64,000 bases of DNA from positions 1-64,000 of IMG/VR virus record IMGVR_UViG_3300028146_000008; one strand, given 5' to 3'. The position numbers were made by a program, and so were the translations under genes. Below, piece by piece: positions 56,806-63,890 of this stretch. The notes beneath the pieces were generated by a model. The model worked only from the letters and a program-made list of their open reading frames with translations. It searched no databases and was not told the DNA's origin. Every line of letters starts with the position of its first letter. The stretch's first letter is position 1. The DNA comes from a virus.

Positions 56806-57672
56806 TTAAGCTTTCAGTTTCTGGTCTTCGATCTCCTGCCATTCCATAGTCAAACGCCGCATTCTTTTACGGTTTCCGTTTGCGCGGGAGTACCGTGTTG
56901 CTAGGCGGTTGTTGTCACCTGGATTGGTTTGGTTATCCCAGAGTCGTTTGTTCCAGGTCACCCATGATTTCATTCCGGTTTTATGCCCCTCTTTACCCAT
57001 CATTGGGTGCCAAAGATGGAGGATCTGACCGGGCAAGGTTTTATGCGGAGCGTACAAAGTATCCATTGCACGCATCGCTGAGTGGTCTTCGCCACCCCAA
57101 CCCCGGAATCTTGTGTCCCAGCCGCCGACAATATCAAATGCTACGCGCGGGAAGATTTGCATCATCGCGCCGTACCAGTGTCCGCGTCCGGATCCTAGAC
57201 GATTTTGAATATCGCAAGGATTAGGCGGCTCGGGAAAAACGTATGGGTCGCACGGTTTGGAATCTAGTACGCGCTGCGAGGCTTCGTCTGTTAGCCGGTA
57301 GAATTGGCGATACGGAACGAACCACAGTTTGTGGCCACGTCTGATAGCTTTGCGGATTCGCTTCGCACACAGGAGTACTGCTTCTATTTCGATGTATCCG
57401 TCCGCGTCGGCCACTACGATAATATCGCCGTGGGATTTCTTCACGCCTGCATTCACCGCAGCGGACTTGGAGAATGGCAGCTTCTTATCCGGATCGGTGC
57501 CTACGATTATTTCCGCGCCCGGTAGCTGGCACTCCCAGTATTTCTGAACCCACTTGAAATTCTTAGCTTGCCGTTTGTAGTGCTTGGACGGCTTGAACGG
57601 AATTACGATGCTGATTCCTTCGCCCTTTTTGTGCTTCTTTCTCAGCTTCTTCAGAAGTTTGAGTGATTTCAT
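56806..57672 (-). CDS. GT-A glycosyltransferase (GT7/GT2-like)
   Basis: 288 residues. SIVIPFKPSKHYKRQ begins the GT-A fold, KSHGDIIVVADADGYIE carries the DxD-type metal site, and 'VGGWDTRFRGWGGEDHSAMR' is the motif of the galactosyltransferase (GT7) C-terminal region. The C-terminal 40 residues are basic. Coupled to the pyruvyltransferase gene (ATGA overlap), so both may act on the same glycan. Confidence 0.9.
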   Translation of the reverse strand: MKSLKLLKKLRKKHKKGEGISIVIPFKPSKHYKRQAKNFKWVQKYWECQLPGAEIIVGTDPDKKLPFSKSAAVNAGVKKSHGDIIVVADADGYIEIEAVLLCAKRIRKAIRRGHKLWFVPYRQFYRLTDEASQRVLDSKPCDPYVFPEPPNPCDIQNRLGSGRGHWYGAMMQIFPRVAFDIVGGWDTRFRGWGGEDHSAMRAMDTLYAPHKTLPGQILHLWHPMMGKEGHKTGMKSWVTWNKRLWDNQTNPGDNNRLATRYSRANGNRKRMRRLTMEWQEIEDQKLKA

Positions 57673-58427
57673 CGGGCAGGCTCCAGAATGATATTTTCAA
57701 GAGCCTGATACGCATCGTAGATTTCAAACTTAGCGTCTTCGACATGGCCGCGAACTGGGTGAACCATTATTCCTGGTTCAAATGGTGTGTGGATCGACGC
57801 GCTGTAATCGCGAAACTTGAAATCGCCGCCTTCAGTGCGGTTATCCAACGCTTTTGCTAGTTCCACGCGGCGTGGCAGTCCGAATGCGTCGGCCACGATC
57901 ATGCCATGCAGCGATGATGTAACAATCCTCTCGCACGCGCCGATTTGCCGGATTACGGTGATCGGATCTTCTTGCGGGTCGATAACCCGTAGCTTTGCTT
58001 TACTCTTTTTGAACAGTTCTAAAAATCTAGGCGCGAGTTCTTTGTCTTTCCAGTGCGGAACGATGCCGAGGTCCCACTGTTTATCTTGTGGACCAACCAG
58101 CTCGTCGGCCAATAGTCCGGGATCGCCGAGTGCGTAATCTCCCTTGATTCCCTTTGCGGAGAGTGGGCCGCGTAATGCTAAAATTGTTGCGTCGGGCAAA
58201 TTGATTGTGCTCGACTCGCGGATTTTCCCGGAACCGAGTATGTAGCCACTGTAATCGGACGGGATGTGTTCAAGAACTGAACCGACCGAAACTACTTCGG
58301 CTTCTGCAGCGGGTGTCCATTCAACTTTGGCATTCGCAAATCTTTCCAGCAGAAACGGGGCAAGGGCATCGCCAAAATTAGAAACTCCCCGCCACCAGTA
58401 GCCCTTTACTTCGCCCATTTCTTCCAT
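57669..58427 (-). CDS. Polysaccharide pyruvyl transferase-like protein
   Basis: 252 residues. NFGDALAPFLLERF (first loop), GSGKIRES, LALRGPLSAKGI, ALGDPGLLADEL and 'RIVTSSLHGMIVADAFGLP' (residues 167-185) are the successive motifs of the PS_pyruv_trans family, which adds ketal pyruvate to sugars. It would put negative charge on a phage or host glycan. Second gene of a two-gene glycan unit. Confidence 0.92.
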   Translation of the reverse strand: MEEMGEVKGYWWRGVSNFGDALAPFLLERFANAKVEWTPAAEAEVVSVGSVLEHIPSDYSGYILGSGKIRESSTINLPDATILALRGPLSAKGIKGDYALGDPGLLADELVGPQDKQWDLGIVPHWKDKELAPRFLELFKKSKAKLRVIDPQEDPITVIRQIGACERIVTSSLHGMIVADAFGLPRRVELAKALDNRTEGGDFKFRDYSASIHTPFEPGIMVHPVRGHVEDAKFEIYDAYQALENIILEPAR

Positions 58428-58450
58428 TGGCCCGGATCCTCAGTTAGTCT

Positions 58451-58717
58451 TTACTGTCCTCCAGAATGCGAATCGTCGCTCTGGTTGTTTCTCTCGTGGT
58501 AGTCCTGCCCGAGCGAGTGCGCTAAAATTATGGCTTGGAGCGCGGTGATTACTTCTGCGTATGCGCTTGTCAATTTTCCGAACCACGCTAAAATGGTCGC
58601 GGACAAACTAAAGAACACGGCGAACGCTACGGTGCGCCCGCTTAATTCATCGGTGAGTAGAGTTAGTAGCGGTTTTTCTGGAAACTTTTTTCTTAGTTTT
58701 TTTAGGAGTCGAAACAT
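58451..58717 (-). CDS. Small membrane protein, holin-like topology
   Basis: 88 residues from ATG 58717 (MFRLLKKLRKKFPEK). A basic N-terminus, two hydrophobic helices (TVAFAVFFSLSATILAWF; ALQAIILAHSLG) and a charged, polar tail resemble small holin-like proteins, but the endolysin is 1.6 kb away. The first 71 nt overlap gene 58647-58820 in another frame. Confidence 0.72.
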   Translation of the reverse strand: MFRLLKKLRKKFPEKPLLTLLTDELSGRTVAFAVFFSLSATILAWFGKLTSAYAEVITALQAIILAHSLGQDYHERNNQSDDSHSGGQ

Positions 58718-58820
58718 CGCGGGGTCCGAACGCGCGATCCCAAACATCCTGCGCGATATGACTGTTTGATGGAAATGTTACCGAGCGGGCTCCTCTTGCG
58801 AGCGCGTCATTGGCTGCCAT
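58647..58820 (-). CDS. Small basic protein overlapping the membrane gene
   Basis: 57 residues from ATG 58820 with GGAAGG upstream (MAANDALARGARSVTF). Basic Lys/Thr-rich C-terminus. It follows the upstream stop by 2 nt and overlaps the membrane protein gene by 71 nt. Confidence 0.65.
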   Translation of the reverse strand: MAANDALARGARSVTFPSNSHIAQDVWDRAFGPRDVSTPKKTKKKVSRKTATNSTHR

Positions 58821-58822
58821 AT

Positions 58823-59017
58823 CTATACCTTCCAGTATTTCTTTGCTTCTTCTGTTGCGGGAACACTTGGGTCTTGAATGTAGCTTTTACCGTCGATATT
58901 GTAGATATCTGTAGAGGCGGCCCTGTCAACCAGGTTCTCGCTAAATACTTTTTCTAGAGGCATCCTGGTAAGCAGCATCCCGAAGTCGTATGGGTGAATT
59001 TTAATTGGATCGGTCAT
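58823..59017 (-). CDS. Small hypothetical protein
   Basis: 64 residues (MTDPIKIHPYDFGMLL), coupled to the upstream stop. Unknown function. Confidence 0.75.
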   Translation of the reverse strand: MTDPIKIHPYDFGMLLTRMPLEKVFSENLVDRAASTDIYNIDGKSYIQDPSVPATEEAKKYWKV

Positions 59018-59160
59018 GCGATCTTCCTAATTACTTTAGTTGGTCCACACTTCTGGCACCGCCAGCCGTGGAGACCAGCTTTAACTTTTCCTTCGGTGGA
59101 TCCTGTGGGTGGTTTACGAACGCCTTGTCCGCATGTGGCGCACTGGTAGGAATAGTTCAC
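59014..59160 (-). CDS. Tiny zinc-ribbon protein
   Basis: 48 residues from GTG 59160, overlapping the upstream stop (GTGA). YQCATCGQGV and RCQKCGPT form a zinc ribbon. Could bind DNA or ribosomes; unknown. Confidence 0.72.
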   Translation of the reverse strand: MNYSYQCATCGQGVRKPPTGSTEGKVKAGLHGWRCQKCGPTKVIRKIA

Positions 59161-59402
59161 TTCTGGTTCTCCGGCAAAATAGCCATTGCTTTTTTGGAGA
59201 AGAACGAGGCAATTTCTAAATGCGTGCGGACAATGGCTAGTTCCCGGCCATTGGTCCCGCCAGGGAGCAGAATGTCCCCTCTTGGCCGCGCGGTTAGTGT
59301 TTCGATCTCAGTCAAAGCGCGGTCGAAAACTTCGGCCAGCTTCTTAGCCTTCTCGATGCCGCCTTCGTTCAATATATGAACTGCAAACTCTTTGTGGCTC
59401 AT
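59157..59402 (-). CDS. Acb2/Tad1-like small helical protein (candidate anti-defence)
   Basis: 81 residues, two helices. 'KAKKLAEVFDRALTEIETL' and 'NGRELAIVRTHLEIASFFSK' with a following AMA resemble the helical hairpin of the Acb2/Tad1 family, whose members bind cyclic nucleotides or gcADPR and block CBASS or Thoeris. The 'GRE.A.V.THLE.AS' spacing is the main evidence. Assignment from memory of the family; needs a profile search. Confidence 0.6.
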   Translation of the reverse strand: MSHKEFAVHILNEGGIEKAKKLAEVFDRALTEIETLTARPRGDILLPGGTNGRELAIVRTHLEIASFFSKKAMAILPENQK

Positions 59403-59578
59403 ACCGCGTGCTTACTCTGAAACACGATTGCCTTGGCCGGATCCGAATCTTGCACTCGGATAGTGGCTTGGATATTCAGGTTTACGAACCCCCGAATCTT
59501 ACGGAGATTAGCCACTTGTGTTTGGAACGCTTTTTCTACTTGTTCGCGGGTGAGCAATTTCTCAGTCGCTTTCTTCAT
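59399..59578 (-). CDS. Small hypothetical protein
   Basis: 59 residues from ATG 59578 with AAGGTGG upstream (MKKATEKLLTREQVEK). Helix followed by two beta strands (NLNIQATIRVQDSDPAKAIV). First gene of a coupled block of five. Unknown function. Confidence 0.75.
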   Translation of the reverse strand: MKKATEKLLTREQVEKAFQTQVANLRKIRGFVNLNIQATIRVQDSDPAKAIVFQSKHAV

Positions 59579-59944
59579 TTTCCACCTTAAAATTTCTAGA
59601 TAGGGACGGGGTTTTCGAGGCCCCGTCCAGTCATATCAATTCGCTTCGGACTTAGCACGTCGCCCGATCCCGTCATAAAAGCACTTTTTCAAATGCGCTT
59701 ATGACCGTGATCGGGAGATATGAAAGACCCCATCTAGCCTATAGGACTTCGTTTGTTCACTAAGTGAACGGAATATTTGCCGGATCTCTCTCACGAGCCC
59801 ACCGGCTGGGGTCCATTGGCATCGCTGTAGCTACGAGCGATACCCCTATCACGGACAAGTGAACTTTCTAAAATTTGGGGTTACTTATTTGCTGCGGCTA
59901 TCATTGACCGTTGCGCGAACCCCGCGCCCAAGACTCTCTAAACT
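59579..59944 (-). other. 366-bp structured leader region
   Basis: No gene is supported. Inverted repeats: GGACGGGG/CCCCGTCC (59604-59628); an interrupted hairpin CCCGATC..GTCATAA / TTATGAC..GATCGGG (about 59671-59724); ATCGCT..TAGC / GCTA..AGCGAT (near 59820-59840); and a palindrome copy at 59755. It could be an untranslated leader or structured RNA ahead of the 59.4-kb block. Confidence 0.55.
59755..59769. repeat. Dispersed palindrome copy, GTTCACTAAGTGAAC
   Basis: Perfect copy, identical to that at 9685, in the structured intergenic region. Confidence 0.85.
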
Positions 59945-60229
59945 TTAATCATCCGGCCCAGCGCCATTTGGCTGAACCTTGCCCGTTTCTCGGGTGTACT
60001 CTAATTCTTCGATAATTACTAACTCTTTGACTCCACCGCGTAAACTTGCCTTAGTGGACTCCCCTTTTCGCATTCCAAGTCCATGACTTAAAAGGACTTT
60101 TTCCCAATACTCAGCAGACTCATTTTGTACATCCGGATCGGTAATAGGCTTCACTCTATTTCTTAGCCCGAAATGGGTATCCCCTGAGACGCGCCAAAAT
60201 GTTACATCGGTACTAGTATTTTCTTCCAA
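59945..60229 (-). CDS. Hypothetical protein
   Basis: 94 residues (MEENTSTDVTFWRVSG). A 'HGLGMRKGESTKASLRG' loop and strands KELVIIEELEYT. No family recognised. Confidence 0.72.
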   Translation of the reverse strand: MEENTSTDVTFWRVSGDTHFGLRNRVKPITDPDVQNESAEYWEKVLLSHGLGMRKGESTKASLRGGVKELVIIEELEYTRETGKVQPNGAGPDD

Positions 60230-60298
60230 CTGCTTGAAAACACACCTACTTACTCCGAGAAAAGGTAACTATAACAAAATAAAGCACTTAGAAAAACC

Positions 60299-60763
60299 CT
60301 AATTGTTATTCCCAAAATACTGATTGTGTATACTTAAAACTTTCTCCGCTCGGGTCGGATCAGTGGACCATGTGGCACTCACTTCTGTCACGTAAATACT
60401 TCCATTTAAAGCGTTTAGAGCTAATCCATAATGCGGGTAGGCGTGCTGTAGCCGTTGGAGTGTAGCCATCCGGTCCTTGAAGCAGGTAGCCACATCCGGA
60501 TATGCGATCCAGTGCGCTGTGATTGTTACCCACTGGCCGTTCAAGAACTCTTGTGTGGGTAGGTCTAGTTCACCATACGGGCACCCCTGGCGATACTTCT
60601 GGCCGAATAGGTTGTTTGCCTCACGCGCGAGCTTGGACTGGCCCCAATTGCTCTCTAATGCGGCTTCGCTGGCCGCGTATTCTGGGAAGATGTGGCCCCC
60701 CGCTCGGGCTTGGTTTGCTATATCCTGGATCCAACTTTGCCGTTCACTTTGTGAAGTACTCAT
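60299..60763 (-). CDS. Glucosaminidase-type endolysin
   Basis: 154 residues. 'FPEYAASEAALESNWGQSKL' holds the catalytic Glu (E37) of the FlgJ/Bax glucosaminidase fold, AREANNLFGQK the next conserved block, and FLNGQWVTITAHWIAYPDV the beta-hairpin. It cleaves the glycan strand of peptidoglycan during lysis. A palindrome copy is read in its first codons (STSQSER). Coupled to the holin candidate (ATGA). Confidence 0.92.
   Translation of the reverse strand: MSTSQSERQSWIQDIANQARAGGHIFPEYAASEAALESNWGQSKLAREANNLFGQKYRQGCPYGELDLPTQEFLNGQWVTITAHWIAYPDVATCFKDRMATLQRLQHAYPHYGLALNALNGSIYVTEVSATWSTDPTRAEKVLSIHNQYFGNNN
60742..60760. repeat. Dispersed palindrome copy, CGTTCACTTTGTGAAGTAC
   Basis: In the first codons of the endolysin gene, in frame. 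Confidence 0.8.
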
Positions 60764-60930
60764 GCTTCTTTACTGGTCCCCTTTTCCGGTTCAACCCAAC
60801 TGCGGGGGATCAAAAACGGGGAGATCAAAACCACCCCCAGGGTTAAATAATTAACCCCAAACCCCGAAACTAAGACAATCAACAAACAAAAAGCAGCAAA
60901 CGCTAGTCTAACGATCCATAAACGATTCAT
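60760..60930 (-). CDS. Putative holin
   Basis: 56 residues from ATG 60930 with AAAGGA upstream (MNRLWIVRLAFAAFCL). Two membrane helices (LAFAAFCLLIVLVSGFG; YLTLGVVLISPFL) and a charged tail; it directly precedes the endolysin and its stop overlaps the endolysin start. Size and context fit a class II holin. Confidence 0.75.
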   Translation of the reverse strand: MNRLWIVRLAFAAFCLLIVLVSGFGVNYLTLGVVLISPFLIPRSWVEPEKGTSKEA

Positions 60931-60962
60931 CGTCAGTCCTTTCCAGGTAAAGTGGAAATTTA

Positions 60963-60984
60963 AGGGGGTGCTTTCACACCCCCT
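60963..60984 (-). terminator. Hairpin terminator
   Basis: AGGGGGTG pairs with CACCCCCT around a 6-nt loop, followed by TAAATTT on the minus strand, just after gene 60993-61688. Confidence 0.6.
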
Positions 60985-60992
60985 GGTTGGTG

Positions 60993-61688
60993 TTACTGGA
61001 CGGGTGGAGTTTTCGTACACGCGAATCGAGTGTTATCAGTTACGACGACTGCCGGTCCTGGGGAACAATGCCATCCGTAAGGCAAGAAATTTGCGCTAAC
61101 ACAGATCGCATCACCCAGAGTGTAGGACGGAGACGGTTCGCGGCCAAAGTAGACGACCGGTTGGAAGTTTGGCGGCGTCGTTGTGGGAGTACAAAACGGC
61201 GTAAGTACCCACGATCCGACGCTACCACCCACAACTTGGCTTTTAGTGACGGACAAACTTATGTCAATTTCCGCGTTTGGCCAGCTAAAGAACAGACCGG
61301 CCACGCTGCACGAAACCTGTGAACCAACCGTCGCTTCGATTGCCGTAGAGACGAAAGGTTGCACGGGCAGGGACAGGGTGTTCGTCACGGAGATATTGCA
61401 ACTAGGGCAACCCGGCGTGCCGCTGTAGTACTGCCCACCGACCGCCGCGCCGGTTCCCATGTTCTTCATGTAGTTATACGCTTTTGGCGTGTGCGTAACG
61501 TTTGGTGGGCAACTCCCCATCATGGTTGCATAGCCGGAAGTCTGCACGGTGCTGTAAACGGTCGTTCCGTCTATGCTTAGGGTTTGCGAGTTGTAATTTG
61601 CGTAGTGCAGACCTGTCGGAACGCACTGCGCCCACGCTCCTCCTGCGAATAGCGCCAGGACTGCGAGAATTAAGAGTGCTCTTTTCAC
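60993..61688 (-). CDS. Secreted Cys-rich protein
   Basis: 231 residues with a signal peptide (MKRALLILAVLALFAGGAWA, cut before QC). The mature part is beta-rich, Thr/Ser/Pro-rich and has eight or more Cys, probably disulfide-bonded in the periplasm (CVPTG, GSCPPNV, GCPSC, FCTPTTTPP, HCSPGP). No family recognised. Unusual in a lysis region; may alter the cell surface or exclude other phages. Confidence 0.85.
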   Translation of the reverse strand: MKRALLILAVLALFAGGAWAQCVPTGLHYANYNSQTLSIDGTTVYSTVQTSGYATMMGSCPPNVTHTPKAYNYMKNMGTGAAVGGQYYSGTPGCPSCNISVTNTLSLPVQPFVSTAIEATVGSQVSCSVAGLFFSWPNAEIDISLSVTKSQVVGGSVGSWVLTPFCTPTTTPPNFQPVVYFGREPSPSYTLGDAICVSANFLPYGWHCSPGPAVVVTDNTRFACTKTPPVQ

Positions 61689-62218
61689 AGATCACCCCCG
61701 ATTTCAAGAGTCATGCCTTTCTTCTCGCTCTTGACGTATGCAGCGAGGAGACTAGCACCGTCCTCGGAAACACTCGCTTCAATCGCGCTCCACGCCGTTT
61801 CCACTAGTTTGTTAAGCCGCTTTTCAAACGCGTTCCGGTCGTAATACGCGCCTTCAAAGTCATGCTTTGCGGCAGCCTCGTGTTGGTCGCGATTGTACGC
61901 AGCATAACCGGCCCCGAAGTAATCCACGCCATTCAGAAAAATGCGCGAATCTTGTTCATTGAGACCGATCTTGTGTAAAAATGCAGCACGGCGATCTGAA
62001 TCAGCTACGTCCTTTGGGTTGCGCTGAAACTGCTCAAGGATTAGCTGCTTCGCCAAAACATCGGGGATGTTGTCGGGGTTATTGGACCCCTTCAACTCCC
62101 TGGTGTTGTTTAGCTGGTGTTGATGACCCTGTGGCCCCTGTTGCGCCATACACGGCGTGATGCACGCCAGCATGAGCAACAGTTGTAACATTAGTGTTGC
62201 TTTTATTACTTTCCTCAT
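61685..62218 (-). CDS. Secreted helical protein
   Basis: 177 residues with a signal peptide (LMLQLLLMLACITPCMA, cut before QQ). The mature part is helical and charged (LAKQLILEQFQRNPKDVA; FEKRLNKLVETAWSAIEA). Coupled to the next secreted protein (ATGA). Function unknown; candidate superinfection-exclusion or envelope protein. Confidence 0.82.
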   Translation of the reverse strand: MRKVIKATLMLQLLLMLACITPCMAQQGPQGHQHQLNNTRELKGSNNPDNIPDVLAKQLILEQFQRNPKDVADSDRRAAFLHKIGLNEQDSRIFLNGVDYFGAGYAAYNRDQHEAAAKHDFEGAYYDRNAFEKRLNKLVETAWSAIEASVSEDGASLLAAYVKSEKKGMTLEIGGDL

Positions 62219-62267
62219 TGTTGCTTTCCTTTCGTTGTTAGACTTTGGCCTAAAAACCTAAAACTCG

Positions 62268-62296
62268 TTGCTTTTGCCCGGTTCGAGTGGTACGTT
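62268..62296 (+). promoter_or_regulatory. Sigma70-type promoter
   Basis: TTGCTT (62268-62273), 17 nt, TACGTT (62291-62296); GGGGTG ribosome binding site before ATG 62313. Confidence 0.5.
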
Positions 62297-62312
62297 AGAT
62301 ACGGGGTGACTT

Positions 62313-62522
62313 ATGGACGAAGCGGAAAATTCCGACCGGGCTGTAGCCGCGAAACTGCGTGCGAGCTGGACGCCTGAAATGTTCGACAATTTCGAGGCGG
62401 ATGTGCGATGGCTGTTAGAGAATAGCTCTGACTTCCGCGATCTACCGGAAGCGCGTGAAGAGATAGTCAACGCACTCAAAGCGAAGGCGATTCTTGCCAT
62501 GAACGCAGGCAGCGTTCTGTAA
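62313..62522 (+). CDS. Small acidic helical protein
   Basis: 69 residues (MDEAENSDRAVAAKLR), GGGGTG 5 nt upstream. All-helical and acidic (FEADVRWLLENSSDFRDL). Chosen over the opposite-strand frame because of promoter, ribosome binding site and composition. Unknown function. Confidence 0.68.
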   Translation: MDEAENSDRAVAAKLRASWTPEMFDNFEADVRWLLENSSDFRDLPEAREEIVNALKAKAILAMNAGSVL

Positions 62523-62535
62523 TAACATTTCCCGC

Positions 62536-62727
62536 TCATGTCCCTTCCTTCCTCTCTTGGCTGGCCAGCCCGCGCAAGTCCCCACACGGCGCATACACAT
62601 TCTCTAGGCTCGGCTGAACCCTATGCTTCGTTCCATCTACTCCTGTTACTTCTAGTTCAAACGGCTGACCTTCTTGCTCGACCATTACTTTGGCTTTCAG
62701 CAGAACATATTTGCTCGTGTCACTCAC
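62536..62727 (-). CDS. Small hypothetical protein
   Basis: 63 residues (MSDTSKYVLLKAKVMV). Beta strands 'QPFELEVTGVDGTKHRVQ'. First of five coupled small genes read leftward from 63431 (this is the last). Unknown function. Confidence 0.68.
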   Translation of the reverse strand: MSDTSKYVLLKAKVMVEQEGQPFELEVTGVDGTKHRVQPSLENVYAPCGDLRGLASQERKEGT

Positions 62728-62852
62728 TTGCCTCCACCTCCAGCTTCGCGCTGCTCCATGCGCTCAAGCAAACGACTCATCCAACCTGCAATGACATGTG
62801 CTGCGATACCAAGCAGCGACACCGCAATAACTAGAATCCAAAGTTGTCTCAC
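62724..62852 (-). CDS. Tiny membrane protein
   Basis: 42 residues from GTG 62852 with AAGGAG upstream: one membrane helix (LWILVIAVSLLGIAAHVIAG) and a charged Gly-rich tail. Coupled on both sides. Unknown function. Confidence 0.72.
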   Translation of the reverse strand: MRQLWILVIAVSLLGIAAHVIAGWMSRLLERMEQREAGGGGK

Positions 62853-63052
62853 GTCCGCTCCTTTTCTGCTGGTGGCTGGGAGGGGCGCAGGAAATTGATG
62901 GACAGCTCTACCACGCACAACGCTCCGAATGCGTTGGCCAAGCAGCGCATTTTGTTGCTTCCTTCGACAGGAGAAGGCTCTCCGATTAGCACCACACCAG
63001 GCTTAATCTCGCGCCCGTCCATCTTCGGCATGTTGACGATTCCTTCGATCAT
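62849..63052 (-). CDS. Small hypothetical protein
   Basis: 67 residues from ATG 63052 with GGAGG upstream (MIEGIVNMPKMDGREI). Ends in a Pro/Glu/Lys tail. Unknown function. Confidence 0.7.
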   Translation of the reverse strand: MIEGIVNMPKMDGREIKPGVVLIGEPSPVEGSNKMRCLANAFGALCVVELSINFLRPSQPPAEKERT

Positions 63053-63270
63053 TGCGTCTCCTCCCTCCCCGGCTGCACGCGCACGGGCTGTTCGACTGAA
63101 AGCACTAAGTGATAATTTACGCTCTCGTTTTCTGCTACTTTGCAGCACTCCAAATACTCAGTGCGAAGCCGCTCGATTGCTTCAAAGAACGCGCCATAGT
63201 CCGTACGGTTCTTTCGGCAGACTGGCGTGATAATCGCGTGCTTTGCGGTAATTCCAGGTATTTGGCTCAT
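63049..63270 (-). CDS. Small hypothetical protein
   Basis: 73 residues from ATG 63270 with AGGAA upstream (MSQIPGITAKHAIITP). Helix-rich centre (GAFFEAIERLRTEYLECC). Unknown function. Confidence 0.7.
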   Translation of the reverse strand: MSQIPGITAKHAIITPVCRKNRTDYGAFFEAIERLRTEYLECCKVAENESVNYHLVLSVEQPVRVQPGREETQ

Positions 63271-63431
63271 CGCGGTTCCTCCACCATGTACCCGCCGCAA
63301 TCCGGCTCAGGACAGCCGAAGCCAGTTCCTTCGCTGCCATCAGGCGCAATGCACGGTTCGCAATCGCCTAAGCGGTTCACTTTTCCGCAGCGCAGGCAGA
63401 GCATCAACGCATCAAAAATACTTTGCTTCAT
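63267..63431 (-). CDS. Small Cys-rich protein
   Basis: 54 residues from ATG 63431 (MKQSIFDALMLCLRCG). Pairs CLRC, DCEPC and CPEPDC could hold zinc. Coupled to the next gene. Unknown function. Confidence 0.7.
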   Translation of the reverse strand: MKQSIFDALMLCLRCGKVNRLGDCEPCIAPDGSEGTGFGCPEPDCGGYMVEEPR

Positions 63432-63434
63432 GCG

Positions 63435-63448
63435 ACTTCACAAGAAGT
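63435..63448. repeat. Degenerate palindrome copy, ACTTCACAAGAAGT
   Basis: Between the divergent starts of genes 63267-63431 and 63487-63627, next to the -35 box. Confidence 0.55.
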
Positions 63449-63450
63449 AT

Positions 63451-63480
63451 TTGACATAAACAGCACCATTGGTGTATAAA
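63451..63480 (+). promoter_or_regulatory. Sigma70-type promoter, predicted leaderless transcript
   Basis: TTGACA (63451-63456), 18 nt, TATAAA (63475-63480); ATG 63487 follows after six nt. Confidence 0.68.
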
Positions 63481-63486
63481 GCCTGT

Positions 63487-63627
63487 ATGCCTACCAAAAA
63501 GCGCCTCGTCTGTGTCTGCTCCCGTTGCGGCCATGAATGGCTCCCTGAATCCCCCAAAGTACTGCCTAAGCGGTGCGGCAGGTGCAAAAGCCCTTACTGG
63601 AACACTCCAAGGCGCAAAAAGAGTTAA
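63487..63627 (+). CDS. Small zinc-ribbon protein
   Basis: 46 residues. 'CSRCGHEWLPESPKVLPKRC' with a following GRCKSPYWN is the zinc-ribbon layout of a short, widespread phage and plasmid protein; the tail is basic. Possibly a transcriptional regulator. Leaderless by promoter position. Confidence 0.78.
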   Translation: MPTKKRLVCVCSRCGHEWLPESPKVLPKRCGRCKSPYWNTPRRKKS

Positions 63628-63665
63628 ACCGCGCTCCTTTTTGCCCCACAAAGCCGAGAATCAGC

Positions 63666-63684
63666 CACTTCACTTGTGAAGTAG
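63666..63684. repeat. Dispersed palindrome copy, CACTTCACTTGTGAAGTAG
   Basis: Between the convergent ends of genes 63487-63627 and 63686-63877. Confidence 0.85.
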
Positions 63685-63685
63685 T

Positions 63686-63877
63686 TTATCTCAGCTTCCT
63701 TTTCTCTTCGGCCAGTTGTTCGACCAGTTGTCCGTGTAGTCTTATTAGCTGGCCTATATTACCTATCAGGTTGTTTCGATCATCACCATAGTATTCTTGT
63801 ATGATTTTGTCAAGCTCTAAATCTATGGCTTCGAGTTGATTTTCTAACTGGAGGATTCTTTTTAAAGTGAGCGCCAT
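63686..63877 (-). CDS. Small coiled-coil protein
   Basis: 63 residues, entirely helical with heptads (LKRILQLENQLEAIDLELDK; LIRLHGQLVEQLAEEKRKL). No family recognised. Confidence 0.72.
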   Translation of the reverse strand: MALTLKRILQLENQLEAIDLELDKIIQEYYGDDRNNLIGNIGQLIRLHGQLVEQLAEEKRKLR

Positions 63878-63890
63878 TTAGTTCTCTTGT

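Noticed and set aside
59604-59628. GGACGGGG/CCCCGTCC hairpin as a terminator
   Set aside because: No T-tract follows in either direction; described as part of a structured leader instead.
62258-62587. Minus-strand frame of 109 codons
   Set aside because: The plus-strand gene 62313-62522 has promoter, ribosome binding site and better composition; the minus frame is Arg/Ser-rich.
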